Assembly (NCBI GenBank): GCA_020543525.1 | Contig: JAHYIO010000001.1 | Coordinates: forward strand, 496,001-560,000 | From: Coriolopsis trogii | Taxonomy: Eukaryota; Basidiomycota; Agaricomycetes; Polyporales; Polyporaceae | Length of the DNA: 64,000 nucleotides | Reading direction: 5' to 3' | In this document: positions 45,072-57,480 of the stretch, piece after piece | Numbering within the stretch: position 1 is the first letter of the stretch | Layout: each line of letters begins with the position of its first letter | Position numbers and translations under genes: made by a program | Notes under the pieces: generated by a model | The model's input: the letters and a program-made list of their open reading frames with translations, nothing else | Told to the model about the DNA's origin: nothing | The model's database searches: none

Positions 45072-47855
45072 CTGTACCGCAAAACAACAGCGTCAGCAAC
45101 CATCACGAGCGAACCGCACAACCACAAACGACGTACTGAACGCGACTAGCGGCGTGCACTTCCATTTCCTCCATCTTGTACGAGTTGAGCTCTTCCTTGA
45201 TACGCTGCGCCAGCGCGGGCGTTAACCTACTCCACGTCGCGGGCTCGCTCCGCCTGTCGTACACCGTCGCCGGGAACGTGTCGTAGACGGACAGGTTCGC
45301 AGCGAACGCAAGCCGCTTCGCGGGCGCCGTGGCGGACCTGTGCGACAGCGTCGGCGGGTTCGCCGTGAACATCGTCGACAACGCCGGCGCCGAGGAGTTC
45401 GGGTGGTTGAACAGTGACGCCTTCTCGGCTGCAGGCGCTGGCGTCGTGGTATGCTCTGGCACTGGCGGTGTAGTCTCTTGCTTTGGCGAGTCAATCGTCA
45501 GCCCCTTCGAGTCGAACGACAGCGGCGGCAAGAAGGTCCCCGAGTTCTGCGGCGAATGTCCATTGGACGACCCATGTTGCTTGTGCAGACCGTCGATCTG
45601 TGCCGGGTCAGAAGGTGGAAGGTGGCCAAGCGGCGGGACCTCCGTCGACGGTTGTGCCGAGTCGTAGGAGTTAGATCGTGCCCTAGTGAAAGAGGCGTTA
45701 GGTTGGAGATACGCATCCTGGCGGTAGTCTGACCCGTCTACCGGTTCTGTGGGTGTGAACGACGATGAGAGAGGAATATCCAGAGAACAGACCACGTACT
45801 CTTCAAGATCCCCTTCGCAGGCTTACGTGTCCGCTCGATGCTCCGGCGGACATTGATCGCCCACGGCTCCATGTCCTCGTCGTCCTCCAGGTTCGCACCG
45901 TCAAGCGCCTGCCTAATGGTGATATCCTCATCGTCATGCGCCTCGTTCCAGTCCTCGTCATCCTCCCAGCCCTCGATACCATAGTTGTGAGCATGGTGGT
46001 CGTGACCGCCGTCGCTGTGGCCTTCGTCGCTGTCCGAATCGTCGTGTTCGACCACGACGCGCATGCCATTCTCGTTCACCTTCGATGATCCAGCCACCTT
46101 CGCCGGAGAAGCCTCGCCCTGCCTGGTCGTGGTGTTTTTCTCCCATGTCGTGGGTACGGGGGCACCCTGCGCCTGAGCCGCGGCACGAGCTTCGGCCTCG
46201 GCTTTCGCCCTGGCGGCGGCCTCCGCGTTGGTCTTGAGCGTATGCTGTCGGGCAAGACGCGCAGCCGGACTGAGGCCCGCCATCTCGGGGCTCGACTGCC
46301 AGTCTGAACGGTCGACCTCCGCGGTGACATGGGAGACACTGGGGTCCGCAGCAGCACCTTTGTCGCCCTTCTTCTTCTTGCTCTTCTTCCCCGAGCCGCC
46401 TTCCTCGTCGCCCTCCTTGTCCTTCTTGTCCTTGAACAGCGACGTGATGCCCGCGAGCGAGTTGCGACGCGCTAGTTTCCCTATCGACCCAAGCTTACGG
46501 ATGACCATCGACGCCGACGACATTGTGGACGATAGAGAGATGTTGTCCGTCGAACGATTGAACTTGTTGTTGAACAATGACCGTGACTTCTTTTTCTGCA
46601 CCGTGGCAGTGGAATCGCTGTCATCCATGGCAAGTGTCGTGTTCGTGCTGATGCTGGACTGACTGGGACGTGGTATGCCGTGTCTCGCATTGTCCTCTTC
46701 TTCCTCGTGGAGGGTGGCTTGGGCATTGAGCGAAAGCGCTCGGCGCAGCCTCCCCTTCAGGCCATTGCTCCGGACTCCACCTACAGGCTCAAGCATTGCC
46801 GCCAGATCACTGTCGTCTCGTGACATGCGCTTCTCTGCTGCCGTGTACGTGCCCTGGGACAGAGGCGACGGTTTTCGCAAGTTATTGTTAATCGCTGCGG
46901 CGGATGTTGTTGCTGGCGCAGGGGGTGCGGGGCGTACAGACGAGCTTGAGGAGGACGAACCGGTGCGCTGATGTACACGTGGAGCGGAGCCGTTAGACGT
47001 GTTAGGCGGCGGGGAGGCGGCGGATGCAGTGGAACGGGAGCTGGACTGTTTCGAATGGGAGTGGCCTGTAGGAGTACCGGGCCCACTACCTCCAGCACTG
47101 GAGCCCTGATTGCTGTTTGTGCGTTGGCGTTGACTACCGGATTGGGACGAACCAGAATTGACTGATGTGGACGAGCCCGCGGCATCCGCGTGTGCATAGG
47201 GAGGCTTGAAAGGTCCAGAAGGCTGCTGTGGTCCTCCAGCGCGCCAATCGTCTTGGTTGGACGATCCATGACGCTGTGGGCGGCGGTACGGATGATAGCC
47301 ATTGTACTGGGATCCTTGCTCGGACGGGGTGGGAGAATAGCCCATCGGGAGCTGTGAGGGATGTGGAGGTGGTGTACCGCTGGGGAAGGGACTGAAGCCG
47401 GCCATTGGACTCTGACCAAAGTAGTCGGGGTTGGGCTGGCCGCCGTTGCGACCTCTTTGACTGCCCATGGGGGACATTTGCGACATTTGATGGGCTTGCT
47501 GCATCATCATTTGCTGGTACGCCCATTGAGCGAGCTGGGCATTCGCAGGATCGTAATAGGGCATCTGTCCCTGCTGAGGATGGCCAGGATGAGGGTGCAT
47601 GGGGTAGGGCTGTTGATGGGGGTTTTGATAGAAGGCGGGATAGTACTGCTGGGGAGACGGGGACCAGCCAGCCTGTTGCTGCTGGACAGGGTAGGGGTAA
47701 GGCTGTTGCTGGGACATGGGGGGCTGAGCGAGAGAGTGTTCGTTCGCGGGCGAGGAGCGCTGACGGGGTGCGGATGGGTTGATGGAGTTTGGAGAGGGCG
47801 CGTCCATATTATGATCTCTAGGTGGATGCCAGTCTTGAGGCGCGAGAACGGCCAT
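45053..47855 (-). CDS. Bni4-like protein, putative PP1-targeting scaffold
   Basis: A large, mostly disordered Ser/Pro/Gln-rich protein of about 900 residues. The N-terminal 250 residues are Gln/Pro/Tyr/Met-rich (PYPYPVQQQQAGW, QQMMMQQAHQMSQM). The middle holds a basic segment with KKKSRSLFNNKF and LARRNSLAGITSLFKDKKDKE, and an Ala/Glu-rich helix. The recognisable part is the C-terminus: KRLAFAANLSVYDTFPATVYDRR, LTPALAQRIKEELN, SYKMEEMEVHAASRVHTQFFV. That end resembles the C-terminal signature of yeast Bni4/Afr1, which targets PP1 (Glc7) to the bud neck; KRLAF would be the RVxF-like docking site. The assignment is from memory of the motif and is moderate. The last coding exon is only 19 nt. 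Start 47855 is the first ATG of the frame. Confidence 0.6.
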
Positions 47856-48847
47856 GGACTGCGTGGAGAAAGAGATGCTCGAACTTGACTTTTCTCGCGA
47901 GGCAGGAGAATGGGAAGGGCACGAATATCGGTTGTCGTCGGGAGTGAGGATGACAACGGCAAGGGGAGAGACAAGGGTTAGATACGGGTCAGGGCAGCAT
48001 CTAGCTTCACGCACAGAAGTCCTAGCAAGAGTTTTAAGGAGAGAAAGTAAAGAAGGGAGAAGAAGAAGAGGAAACGGTGGTGGGAGAGGCGGCCGCTGTG
48101 GGCGACGGTGAGGGGAACGGGCTGGCCAACGACTGCGACAACGTCAACGACAACGACGACGGCGGGAAAGACGCCCTTGAGGCTCAGTCTGTGCCACTGT
48201 TTCCAAACAGGGCCAAACACGCGATGTTTCCTGATTCTCTCTGCCACTCTCTCGTTCCCTCCTCCTTCGGCCATCCGCAGCCGCGGCATGCTGGTGCGCA
48301 ACCATCAGCTGCAAGACAACAGCGTGGACATTGCAGATCGTTCGCTGCTCGCCGTGGCCTCTCGCGCCATCGGAGTCAAGGCCAGCCAGGACAGGCTCTC
48401 GGGCTCATCACGATGTATAGCAGGTCGCGGAGGACGGTGTCAAATACATCCTGTCAGAATACGCGCAGTCCGGGACGAAGTGCTTTCCGGATACAAAACG
48501 ATCACGGTTCTGGGACTAGTCCGCATTGGAATACGGATGGTTCCCTGGGCTGCCGGCATGCGTGCTACACATATGTCATCGCATCCACCGGAGGCCATGC
48601 CATGCCAGCTCGCTCTGCGCTGGACTTGGATCGTCGCGCTCGAGGCGTGGGGTGTGGGCAACGCTGCCCGTGTCGGACTCGAATGACGACGAGAAACACG
48701 TGGGGACGTGGAGCGCGCAAGAGAAGTTGCGTCAAAGACGATCTCAGATCTCTCTGTTCCTTATCTAATCTCTCACGCCACACTCCTCTTTGGTCACGTT
48801 CCTCCTCTCTCCTGCTTGTCTTCCACACACCACCGTCAAATGTTCTC
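47856..48847. promoter_or_regulatory. Divergent promoter region, Bni4-like gene / amidase
   Basis: About 990 bp between the two starts. A short CAACGACAACGACGACG-type run occurs near 48140. Reading frames here that join the amidase frame upstream of 48848 have no family similarity and are likely leader. Confidence 0.4.
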
Positions 48848-51800
48848 ATGGCAGGCGACCACAACGACTGGAGGGCAATCTGCGCTCGCAAGAAACAACA
48901 GCAACTCGACGCCATCCCGCCCAGCTGGCGCATACAGTCACCCTCCGACGACAATGTGCTTCACGTACCTCGCTCGTGTGGTTTATCAACCGACCGCGAG
49001 TTGGAAATAACCGACACAACCAATGTTCGCATAATGCTTGACAAACTCGCGACGGCGGAATGGTCGTCCTTGGAGGTCACCACCGCTTTCTACAAGCGGG
49101 CTATCATTGCCCAACAGCTCGTTCGTCCTCGTTTTATGTGTTTTCTCTCGATCCGTATCATCAAATTCTCACCATCTGCCTGTCATAGACGAACTGCCTG
49201 ACAGAGATCTTCGTTGAACGCGCCTTAGACCGCGCCCGTCAAGTCGATGAACATCTCAGGGTCCATGGGAAAGTTATCGGCCCTCTCCATGGTCTTCCTA
49301 TCTCTCTCAAGGATCAGTTCTGCCTCAAGGGTTTGGAGACCGTCATGGGTACATGTCTTTTACCGGTTTGTGCATGGCCCTGAACGTTTGCGTTGTCACG
49401 GAGCCGGCTACGCCGCCATGTAGCCATAGAGGCGTAGCCAGCGCCTGTCACTGATCGTTGTAATATGCGGGTCTGTCTTTGGCCATGAATTTGCGAGGAT
49501 GACACCGTGCGTTGGGTTGATGCTCAGGATGGAGCGCCCCTGTCATACTCCGGAATGCGCTGGTCGTAGCCATATGAGTCACGCTACAGTCTGGTAACGA
49601 TTGTTCCAGTACTCGAATTCGAACTTCAGTATGTGCTGAGTTTCGCCCGTAAACTTGTGGCTCATGTGCGTAGTCCATATGCGTTGTACTTACCTCTCCT
49701 TCTGTAATCTACTCATCATCCTTCCGAATCACCTAACGCGAGGGAGGTGTGGACAAAGATGGTTATCGTGAGGACCACGGTTCCTCAACATAATTGAGTT
49801 TATCGCTATGAAGGCCAATCACTATTCCCCACGCCTTACAATTGCAGCTTAGCGGGCATGTGCTGAACAATAGTCTATGCAGGCTATGCAGGCTGGGTAG
49901 GCCGTATCGCCGACTCCGACAGCGTACTTGTCGAAATCCTCTACGAATTGGGTGCCGTCCCATTCGTGCGCACCAATGTCCCGCAGACGCTTCAGGTCAG
50001 TCCTCACATCACTCATTAGAGTCGTTGCGATTCTATGGCGAGCTGACGCCTGACACGTATAGTGGGGCGAGACCTACAACCACGTCTTCGGACGTACGAC
50101 GAACCCATACAACCGGTACATGACCGCCGGCGGGTCTTCTGGCGGGGAGGGTGCCCTTCTCGCCATGCGAGGCAGTCCCCTCGGCGTGGGTACAGACATC
50201 GGCGGGTGAGCATTCATTTGTCTACACTGCGACCTTTGCGGCCCTTCCAGAACCCCCGTCTCTCCTTCCCTGGCATTCTTCTACGTTGTCCCCTTCCTCG
50301 TGTTTCTCCCTTCGCGACCTTCCGTGCATTGCCCCTGCGTGCCACCTTCCGGAACGCTGACGAACACGACACGCGCACAGATCAGTCCGGATCCCCAGCG
50401 CGTTCTGCGGTCTGTACACGCTGCGACCCTCGTACGAGCGCCTCCCCTATTGCAACGCCGTCAACTCGCAGGAGGGGCAGCAGAGCATCTCGTCCGTGCT
50501 CGGCCCGATGACGAACTCCATCGAGGGCGTCCAGATCTTCACGAAGGCCGTCATTGACTCGCGCCCGTGGCGCAAGGATCCGTTGTGCGTCCGGAAAGAA
50601 TGGAGCGAGCGCGAGTACGCCCTGGGCGACCATGGTGGGCGTAGGGGGACGATGTGCTTTGCCATAATGTGGGACAACGGGATCATCAAGCCGCACCCGC
50701 CCCTCAGGCGGGCCCTGCATATGGTCAAAGATGCGCTCGAGGCCGCTGGCCACAGAGGTGTGTCCTTCCGTGCAAGTCATACATTCCGTGTTCTCCAACC
50801 CCATGGGATGTCAAGATGTCGTTCTAGCTCACCATTACTTCTCCCGCGTGTGCCACCGTCAGTGATAGATTGGGAGAACCACAAGCATCTTGAGATCCTC
50901 AGGAACGGTGTCCGTAATTCCATTCACCACTCTGTTTGGGTTTTGAATCTTTGTCTTTCCACCCTCCCTATGTCCGTCCTCTTCCACTTTCCGGAATCCG
51001 CCTAGCCTTCTATTCATCTCGTATCTCCGGCCCTTGCTGACCCATCTGATGCGGAACAGGCGAGCATCTTCAACGCCGACGACGGCGCTGACTACCTCAC
51101 CGAGTGCGCCCGCTCCGGCGAGCCGCTCATCCAGACGATGAGCCCCGACACGGACGCGCACGAGTATGCGCTGGATGAGCCACTGGCGCGCACCATCATT
51201 GGCGAGCGTCGGCACCTCTCTGCCTACGAAGTGCGTGCTTCTTTCGTAGATGGGTGGGAAGGTCATACGCTGACAGGATGAGCATCCTTGGTGTAGTTGT
51301 GGCAGCTGCACAAGGAGAAACGCACGCTGCGCAAGTCGTACCTCGACCACTGGGAGGGGACGGTATCATCGACGGGCACGGGTCGGCCGGTCGACGGGAT
51401 CATCAGCCCTGCAGCCGCCTACGCCGCCTGCCCGCATGGCTGCAACACGTACGTCTCATTCCTGCCCGTCCCCGCCGTCCTTTTTATATTTGTGGGTCTC
51501 GCACGGCTCACCATGATCACCCTGCACGTAGAGACGATTTTTACACGAGCCTGTGCAACTACCTGGACTACACGGCTTCTGTCTTCCCCGTCACTTTTGC
51601 TGACAAGGCGCTTGACCTGCCTGTGCCTCCGCACGCGTTCCGGAACCACGAAGACGAGGCGGTGTACAAGATGTGTGAGCCTGCCTCTCGTTTCCCCTAT
51701 CTCACCATCATAACGCTGTTGACTAACTGACAATGACTTTCGTGCGCAGACGACCCGGAGCTGTTCCACGGTCTGCCGGTCGGAGTGCAGTTGATCGGCC

Positions 51801-51877
51801 GGACGCTCGAGGAAGAGGGTGTGATCGCGATGACGGAGGTCGTTGTCGATGCCCTGAAGGCGTCCAGGAATGCGTGA
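48848..51877 (+). CDS. Amidase (amidase-signature family, acetamidase-like)
   Basis: Hydrolyses a carboxamide to acid plus ammonia through a Ser-cisSer-Lys triad. Seen: the catalytic Lys in GLPISLKDQF, then GYAGWVGRIADSDSVLVEILYELGAVPFVRTNVPQ. The signature [37 protein letters not shown] follows; the intron lies inside the second Gly codon before the nucleophilic Ser. Later come VLGPMTNSIEGVQIFTKAV and, near the end, DDFYTSLCNYLDYTASVFPVTFADK and GLPVGVQLIGRTLEEEGVIAM. Length about 555 residues is usual for fungal acetamidase/fatty-acid-amide-hydrolase-like enzymes. All exons join in frame. Intron 49348-49885 is about 540 nt, some ten times the local norm. Nitrogen scavenging is the likely role; it neighbours proline catabolism genes, but linkage may be chance. 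Confidence 0.9.
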
Positions 51878-52126
51878 GGGCTATGAGCAAGCAACAATTG
51901 TTGTACGATAGGAAGCAAAAAGAAATGAAGTGCTTTGAACTCTGAAGTACCCCGTCTACTACTCGATCTACTCTACCTCTCTCCACGTTACGGCGTCAAG
52001 CTTGCTGGTCCCTGGCAGAACCGTAAGCCTCAAATATGGCGCGTTGAAAGTGTCGCTTTGCATTCCCCATCCCGGCTCCAGACTCTGCAATCGCTCCAAC
52101 ATCGTCCCATCCCAAAGCCCAGCCGT

Positions 52127-54649
52127 TCAGCCAAAGACTCTAGCCACGACCTCCGCCGCAGCACGCCTGCGCTCCTCCTCCGCAGCCCCATTCCCAAGCA
52201 CGGACTTGTTCTCGATCGCGCGCCTGCTCAGATATGGCATCACCTGCACGTCCAGTCCACCACCCCCGCCCGCGGCCCGCGTCAGTAAACATCGCACAGT
52301 AAACGGAAGACAGATGCGTCCACCCTCCCTCGGACTCGGGGGCGTTCCGGAGGGCGTTGGATAGGTATGGAGACGCTGCGTACCTCCGATAGCCGTCCGT
52401 AGGGGATGTACTTGATGACGAACGGGGCCGAGGCGCGTACTCGATCGACGAGGTAGTCTGTCAACGCGGCCGTCATCCCTGCGTGCCACATGCGAGGCGA
52501 GGGCAAGCCACGACCAGGTCAGAACGCAGCCGTCAGCAATGCAGCCACCAACATATGCACAGACCCGCCATCGAGCGGAGCAGACAAACAGACACATCCG
52601 GGACGCAAGCACTCACCAAACAGCTGCCCCATCGTCACCCGCTCCGCGACCTCGTCCGGCACGTTCACGACCCCACCCGCGTCGGGCGTCCCCAACGCCT
52701 GCCTGACGAGCTCGTCCACGATCAAGTCCGCGCTCGCCCAGTTGTGCGTCCCGAACAGGACCCCGATCGTCGCCACCGGCGCCGGCCCGGGCTTGCCTCT
52801 GGCTCCAGCTCTGGCTCTGCACTCCTCGACGTCCGCGCGGACGGCCGCGACGAGCAGGCGCACGCACGCATCGTACCGCGCGTCTGTGTCTGCCTTCTGC
52901 ACCCACACCGGCGGCTCCGCGTCTGGGGAGATCGAGAGCGAGCCCGAGGCGTGCTGCGAGAGGTGCGCGGCGACTTCGTGCGGGTGGTACGCCCCGCGGA
53001 CGAGCTTCACCCCGAGCGAGTATCCGCCTTCGCGCGCGGCTGCGATGCTCTGCGCGAGGTACTCTGGCGTCCTGTCGGATGCGCCCGGAGGCATGGTTCA
53101 GCTAGTGGGGAGAATGAGGTCCAGGAAGTGTGTATCGTTGACGCACCGGCGGAGGTAGGCTTGGTAGGTAGCGTATATGAGCGGCTGCACGTCTCCAGCT
53201 GGCGGGGTGGTTTGCTCGGTGGTTCTGGTTGCGCTACGCCCGAACCAGGATGACTTGATACTCGGAGCGGGTGCGGGGAGCTTGTTGAATCTCCGCATCA
53301 TGTCGAGCGTGAATGCGTCTATTGCAGGCTAACTCGACAGCACGACCACAGCCTTCAGCAATCGTCTATACCAGTCATCGTTGTTATCTAAAGACTCACC
53401 TCGTACCAACTGTTCGCCGCCGACCGCCAAGATGTGAGCGTACGAGTACACAGCGTAGTAAGGCGGGGACTGACCTGTACTCTGCGTCGAAGATGAGTCG
53501 CACGCCCCTGGCTTGGGCACGCGTGCAGATAGCGATCAGGTCCTCGCGCAATTCGTACAGAGCAGCTCGGTCATCGGCCGTCAGAGGCCCCGCGATGGGC
53601 TCCGGGTGCTGGTTGAGGACGTCCAAGTCGGTCGGCATCGGACACCCAGGGAATGCGACAGGTGGGACGACTTTGGGACGAGTGTTGACCAGATACTGCG
53701 ACAATCTCCGAAGGCATTCCGCATCCGGGACCATGGCACTCTGCGAAGAGGTACATGTGCGGTCGTATCAACACTGGGAACGCACGGGAAAGCAGTGAGC
53801 ACCCACCAGCTTGATCGCGACCCAAGTGCGCCGCCCTGTACGCCCCGCCGTGTGCTTGTCCTCGTAGTCGGCGGCAACGTCGATACAGTGCAACGTCTCG
53901 CTCACGACCTGCTTGTGAACCGACGCGACTTGCTTCGTGTGTTCCTGGTTCTGGCCCGCCGCTTCCGCCTCGTCGACCTCGACGCTGTACGCAAAAAGAC
54001 AGCCCGTGTTCTGCGCACGCAGCTCCTCGATGAGCGGGAGGGCTTCCTCAGCCGTCTCTCCTCCCACAAACTAGAAACACACGAAACGCGGCTCGCAGTC
54101 AGCCACACATATCATCATAAGAATCGCGCCGCACAAGAAGGGGCGCAATGACAACTCTAGCGGTCCACCCACCTGGCTGAAGAACGTCGCGCGCACGACG
54201 GCCTCGGAGAGCTGCCTCAGCCCCGGCACGGCCGCGCAAGCGGCGAGGATGTCCGGCGCCCAGTCGACGAGCGCAGGCACGGAGCAGAACGCGTACACGA
54301 CGTACGTCCTCAGCAGCGTCGACAGCGGCGCGACGGCCCGCTCCCGCTTGGCCGTGCTCCCGACGGGGTTACGCGCGTTGAGGCCTTCGAGCTCCCGTGC
54401 ACCCGCCCGCGCGTCCTGCACGAACGTCACCGCGCCGGCCCCTGCCGCAAGCCCCGTCCCGAGTGCGAGCACTCTGCGGAAGGTGAACAGGCGGGATCGG
54501 GGAGCGGTGGCTGCGTGGCTTGGGCTACTTGACAACGCGCGTGCGTGCGTCCATAATCTGCTGGGGTGAGTAGATGTGAGGCTTATGGTCGAAGGAGGGA
54601 TGGAGTGGCTCCTCCTGGAGAGAAGCCTGCGCGCGAACACGGAGGACAT
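52127..54649 (-). CDS. PUT1: Proline dehydrogenase, tandem copy A
   Basis: Mitochondrial FAD enzyme converting proline to pyrroline-5-carboxylate. The N-terminus MSSVFARRLLSRRSHSIPP is Arg/Ser-rich, without acidic residues, and fits a matrix presequence. A short hydrophobic stretch VLALGTGLAAGAGAVTF follows. Catalytic-barrel motifs: LHCIDVAADYED, TWVAIKLSAMVPD, AIDAFTLDMMRRFN, YQAYLRRTPEYL, LGVKLVRGAYHPHE, LFGTHNW, and the substrate-binding helix YLSRRAIENKSVLGNG with the conserved Arg pair and Glu. A 10-nt microexon (53400-53409) encodes the centre of YSWYEP. It is head-to-tail with copy B 0.7 kb away; the two are alike throughout but diverged in the N-terminal third and in the loops. Very GC-rich coding sequence. 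It converges on the amidase (250 bp). Confidence 0.93.
53400..53409 (-). other. 10-nt microexon, PUT1 copy A
   Basis: TTGGTACGAG lies between a GAACAG acceptor and a GTGAGT donor. It completes a split Ser codon and gives WYE, joining DAEYS to PAIDAF. Confidence 0.8.
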
Positions 54650-55350
54650 CGTGGTCGATGAACAAGATATCGCACTTTGGTCGCTCTCCTCGAGTCTTTC
54701 CCAGAGGCGGTCACTGGCAGATGCCGCACACTGAGCCCGTGCGCACTGCAAGGTAGCTGATAGGCATCGAGACCGCGCGTCACCGGATCTTAGGCTCAGA
54801 GCACGGCGGGCTGTCTGAAGACGTACAAAGCGCGAGCAGAACGCAGCGTGGACGACGAACGAGACGCATCTCAGGGATAAGCTCAGCGGAGATCAGGCCC
54901 GTTCCTGCCGGGTACTAGGGGTCAACGCGATAACATACACGTATTGTGTGTGCTGCCTTGGACCGAGAATACACTTATCTATGCCGCGTCCATATGTTCC
55001 TCAGGCTGGGCTAGATGTTCAAGCACAGATAACGCACCGACTTTGGGTAATGCGGTAGAGGACTTACAGTTCGAGCAGAGCCCACGGTCGCTTGCACGCC
55101 ACCATGAAGAAGGAACGGTCATGTGAGATTGCATACGCGTCAAGAAGCGCTTGCTCCTCCAGGCGTGCCTCGCGTACTGCTAGAAGTCCAACCGCAGGGG
55201 AATCGATGTAGCGCGCCAGTGGATATACTGTAGACCAAGCGGATTGTAGCGTACAGCCTGTAATGTAGAGCTCTGCTTGAGGATTCTGGTATTATGACTC
55301 TTCTCCCTGATGACCAATGAACACACGCTCAACCTCAAGTCCACAAGCAC
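54650..55350. promoter_or_regulatory. Spacer between the two proline dehydrogenase genes
   Basis: 700 bp holding the copy A promoter and copy B 3' flank. No gene remnant was recognised. Confidence 0.4.
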
Positions 55351-57480
55351 TCAGCCAAAGAGCCGTGCCATGATCGCAGACGCCGCACGCTTGCGCTCCA
55401 ACGCAGCGCCCCCATTGCCGAGCACCGACTTGTTCTCGATCGCGCGCCGGCTGAGGTACGGCATGACTTCCACCAGGTTCCCGTACGGCAGGTACTTGAG
55501 CACGAACGGCGCCGACGCGCGCGCATGCTCGACGAGATGTTCCGTCAGCGCGTCCGACATGCCTACACATCCCGCATCAGCCCTCCCGCTCAATACTCCA
55601 CCGATAACCTTCCAGACGTGGAGGGCAGGACTCACCGTAGAGCTGGGCGAGCGCAACGCGCTGCATGGCGTCGTCTCCGACAGTGACGACAGTCTTCTCT
55701 CCTTCGCCTCCCTCCCGCCTCGCCAACCCCTGCCTGACAAGCTCGTCCACCACCAGATTCGCGCTCTTCCAATTATGCGTCCCAAACAAGGCCCCTATAG
55801 CCGGTGGGCGCCCCGTCTTCTTCGCCGCCTCTACGTCCTCCTTCACGAGCGCGATCAGCAGGCGCACCGCCGCGTCGTAGCACGTGTCCGTCTCGTCCTT
55901 CGCGAGCCACACCGGGGGCATGTTGTCCGGCGATATCGACAACTCGTGCGTCCCGGACCGCGGCGTGGAGGCAGTTGCAGCCGCTCGGGAGGCCGAGGCG
56001 GCGCGGTGGATCTCGAGTTCGTGGGGGTGGTAGGCCCCTCGGACGAGCTTGACACCAAGCGCGTAGCCTTCTTTGCGTGCCATGTCGATGCTCTGCGCTA
56101 GATACTCTGGTGTTCTGATAGGAGAAAGTAGAGCAAGTCAGGGATGCGTTGCGCATTATGGGGCGTTCTGTACGCACCGACGGAGGTATCCCTGGAATGT
56201 GTTGTAGATGAGCGGCTGGAGAGTGCCGGAGCTTGACGACTGAGTGGGTCTCGAGAGTCCGAACCAAGACGACTTTGGTGGTGGTGGTAGCTTGTTGAAC
56301 TGACGCATCATGTCGAGAGTGAACGCGTCTATGGCAGGCTGAACAGTGAAACATGTCTCAGAGGCGAAATGCATGCCAGTCGTGATGTGCATACCTGATA
56401 CCAGCTGTAGCAACAGGCTTCAGTACTAACGTATGGTTGGACGAGAGGTATATTCACCTGTGCTCCGCATCGACCGTGATGCGAATACCTCGCGCCTTTG
56501 CACGTTCGCAGATGGCAGCGAGATCCTCGCGAAGCTCACGCAGAGCTGCAATGTCTTCAGCAGTGAGTGTGTCGTTCGGAGTCCCGGAGACCAAAATGTC
56601 GAGGTCAGACGGAAGTGGACAGCCTGGAAATGCGACTCGGGGATTGCTAGGAGGGCGCGTATTAACCAAATGCTTGGAGAACCGGCGCAACGACTCTGCA
56701 TCTGGTACCAGTGCACTCTGGTGCATAATGATCAGCAAAAATGCTCGTGTACACGGGCTAGATGCACGTACTAATTTGATGGCTACCCATGTCCCCTTGC
56801 CCGTTTGACTAGCAGCATGCCTGTCCTCAAAGTCTGCGGCGACATCGATGCAATGAAGGTTCTCCTCCACTATCCGTTTGTGCGCGGATAGCCTTTCTGC
56901 AGAGGCCACCTTCCCCGAGCTCGACGCGGCCGTCTCGTCGACTTCTACGCTGTACACGAACAGAGCGCCTTTGTTCTCTGCCCGTAGACGCTCAAGAACA
57001 GGAATGACGTCTTCCGCTTCGTCTCCGCCTACGAACTTCAATTTCGCTCGAATCACTGCGTGCGCGAGGGGAAGGCAAGAGGGAACGCACCTGGTCGAAG
57101 AACGTGACGCGCACGACTGCCTCCGTGATCTGCTTGACTCCGGGGATGGCCATGAGAGTAGAGAGGATGGCCGGGGACCAGTCGACGAGAAAAGGGACAG
57201 AACATAGCGAGTACACGATGTACGTCCTCACCAGCTCGGAAAGGGGCGGTGAGGGCGACTTGGAGGCGCCTCGGCTGGGTTCAGGACCCTCGGCGTCCGC
57301 ATATATGGGGTTGTGAGTGTAGAGAGCCGCGCCAGCGAGTGTAGCTGAGACGAGGCCAAGTGTGGCTAGTTGACGAGTATTCAGCGGTCTTGGTCGACGT
57401 AGTGGACCAGTACCGTATGTTCGCGCATGAGGTCGGATAGAAGGGTTCCTCAGCAACCTGCTCGCGCGAGCTAAGAGCAT
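55351..57480 (-). CDS. PUT1: Proline dehydrogenase, tandem copy B
   Basis: Same reaction and likely mitochondrial location as copy A. The presequence MLLARASRLLRNPSIRPHA is amphipathic and basic. Motifs: ELVRTYIVYSLCSVPFLVDW, LHCIDVAADFED, TWVAIKLSALVPDAESL, DAEHSWYQPAIDAFTLDMMR, RRTPEYLAQSI, LGVKLVRGAYHPHELEIH, IGALFGTHNWKSANLVVDEL, and YLSRRAIENKSVLGNGGAA. All residues known to bind proline and FAD in PutA-type enzymes appear present, so both copies should be active. It carries the same 10-nt microexon (56395-56404) at the same codon. Differences from copy A lie in the presequence, the segment before FVGGDEAEDVIPV, and the loop between HELEIH and LSISPD. Confidence 0.93.
56395..56404 (-). 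other. 10-nt microexon, PUT1 copy B
   Basis: CTGGTATCAG lies between a CTACAG acceptor and a GTATGC donor. It gives split-Ser, WYQ, joining DAEHS to PAIDAF. Confidence 0.8.

Noticed and set aside
54071..54751. Longer N-terminus for PUT1 copy A upstream of 54649
   Set aside because: The added frame begins without an ATG; the ATG at 54649 gives a normal mitochondrial presequence.
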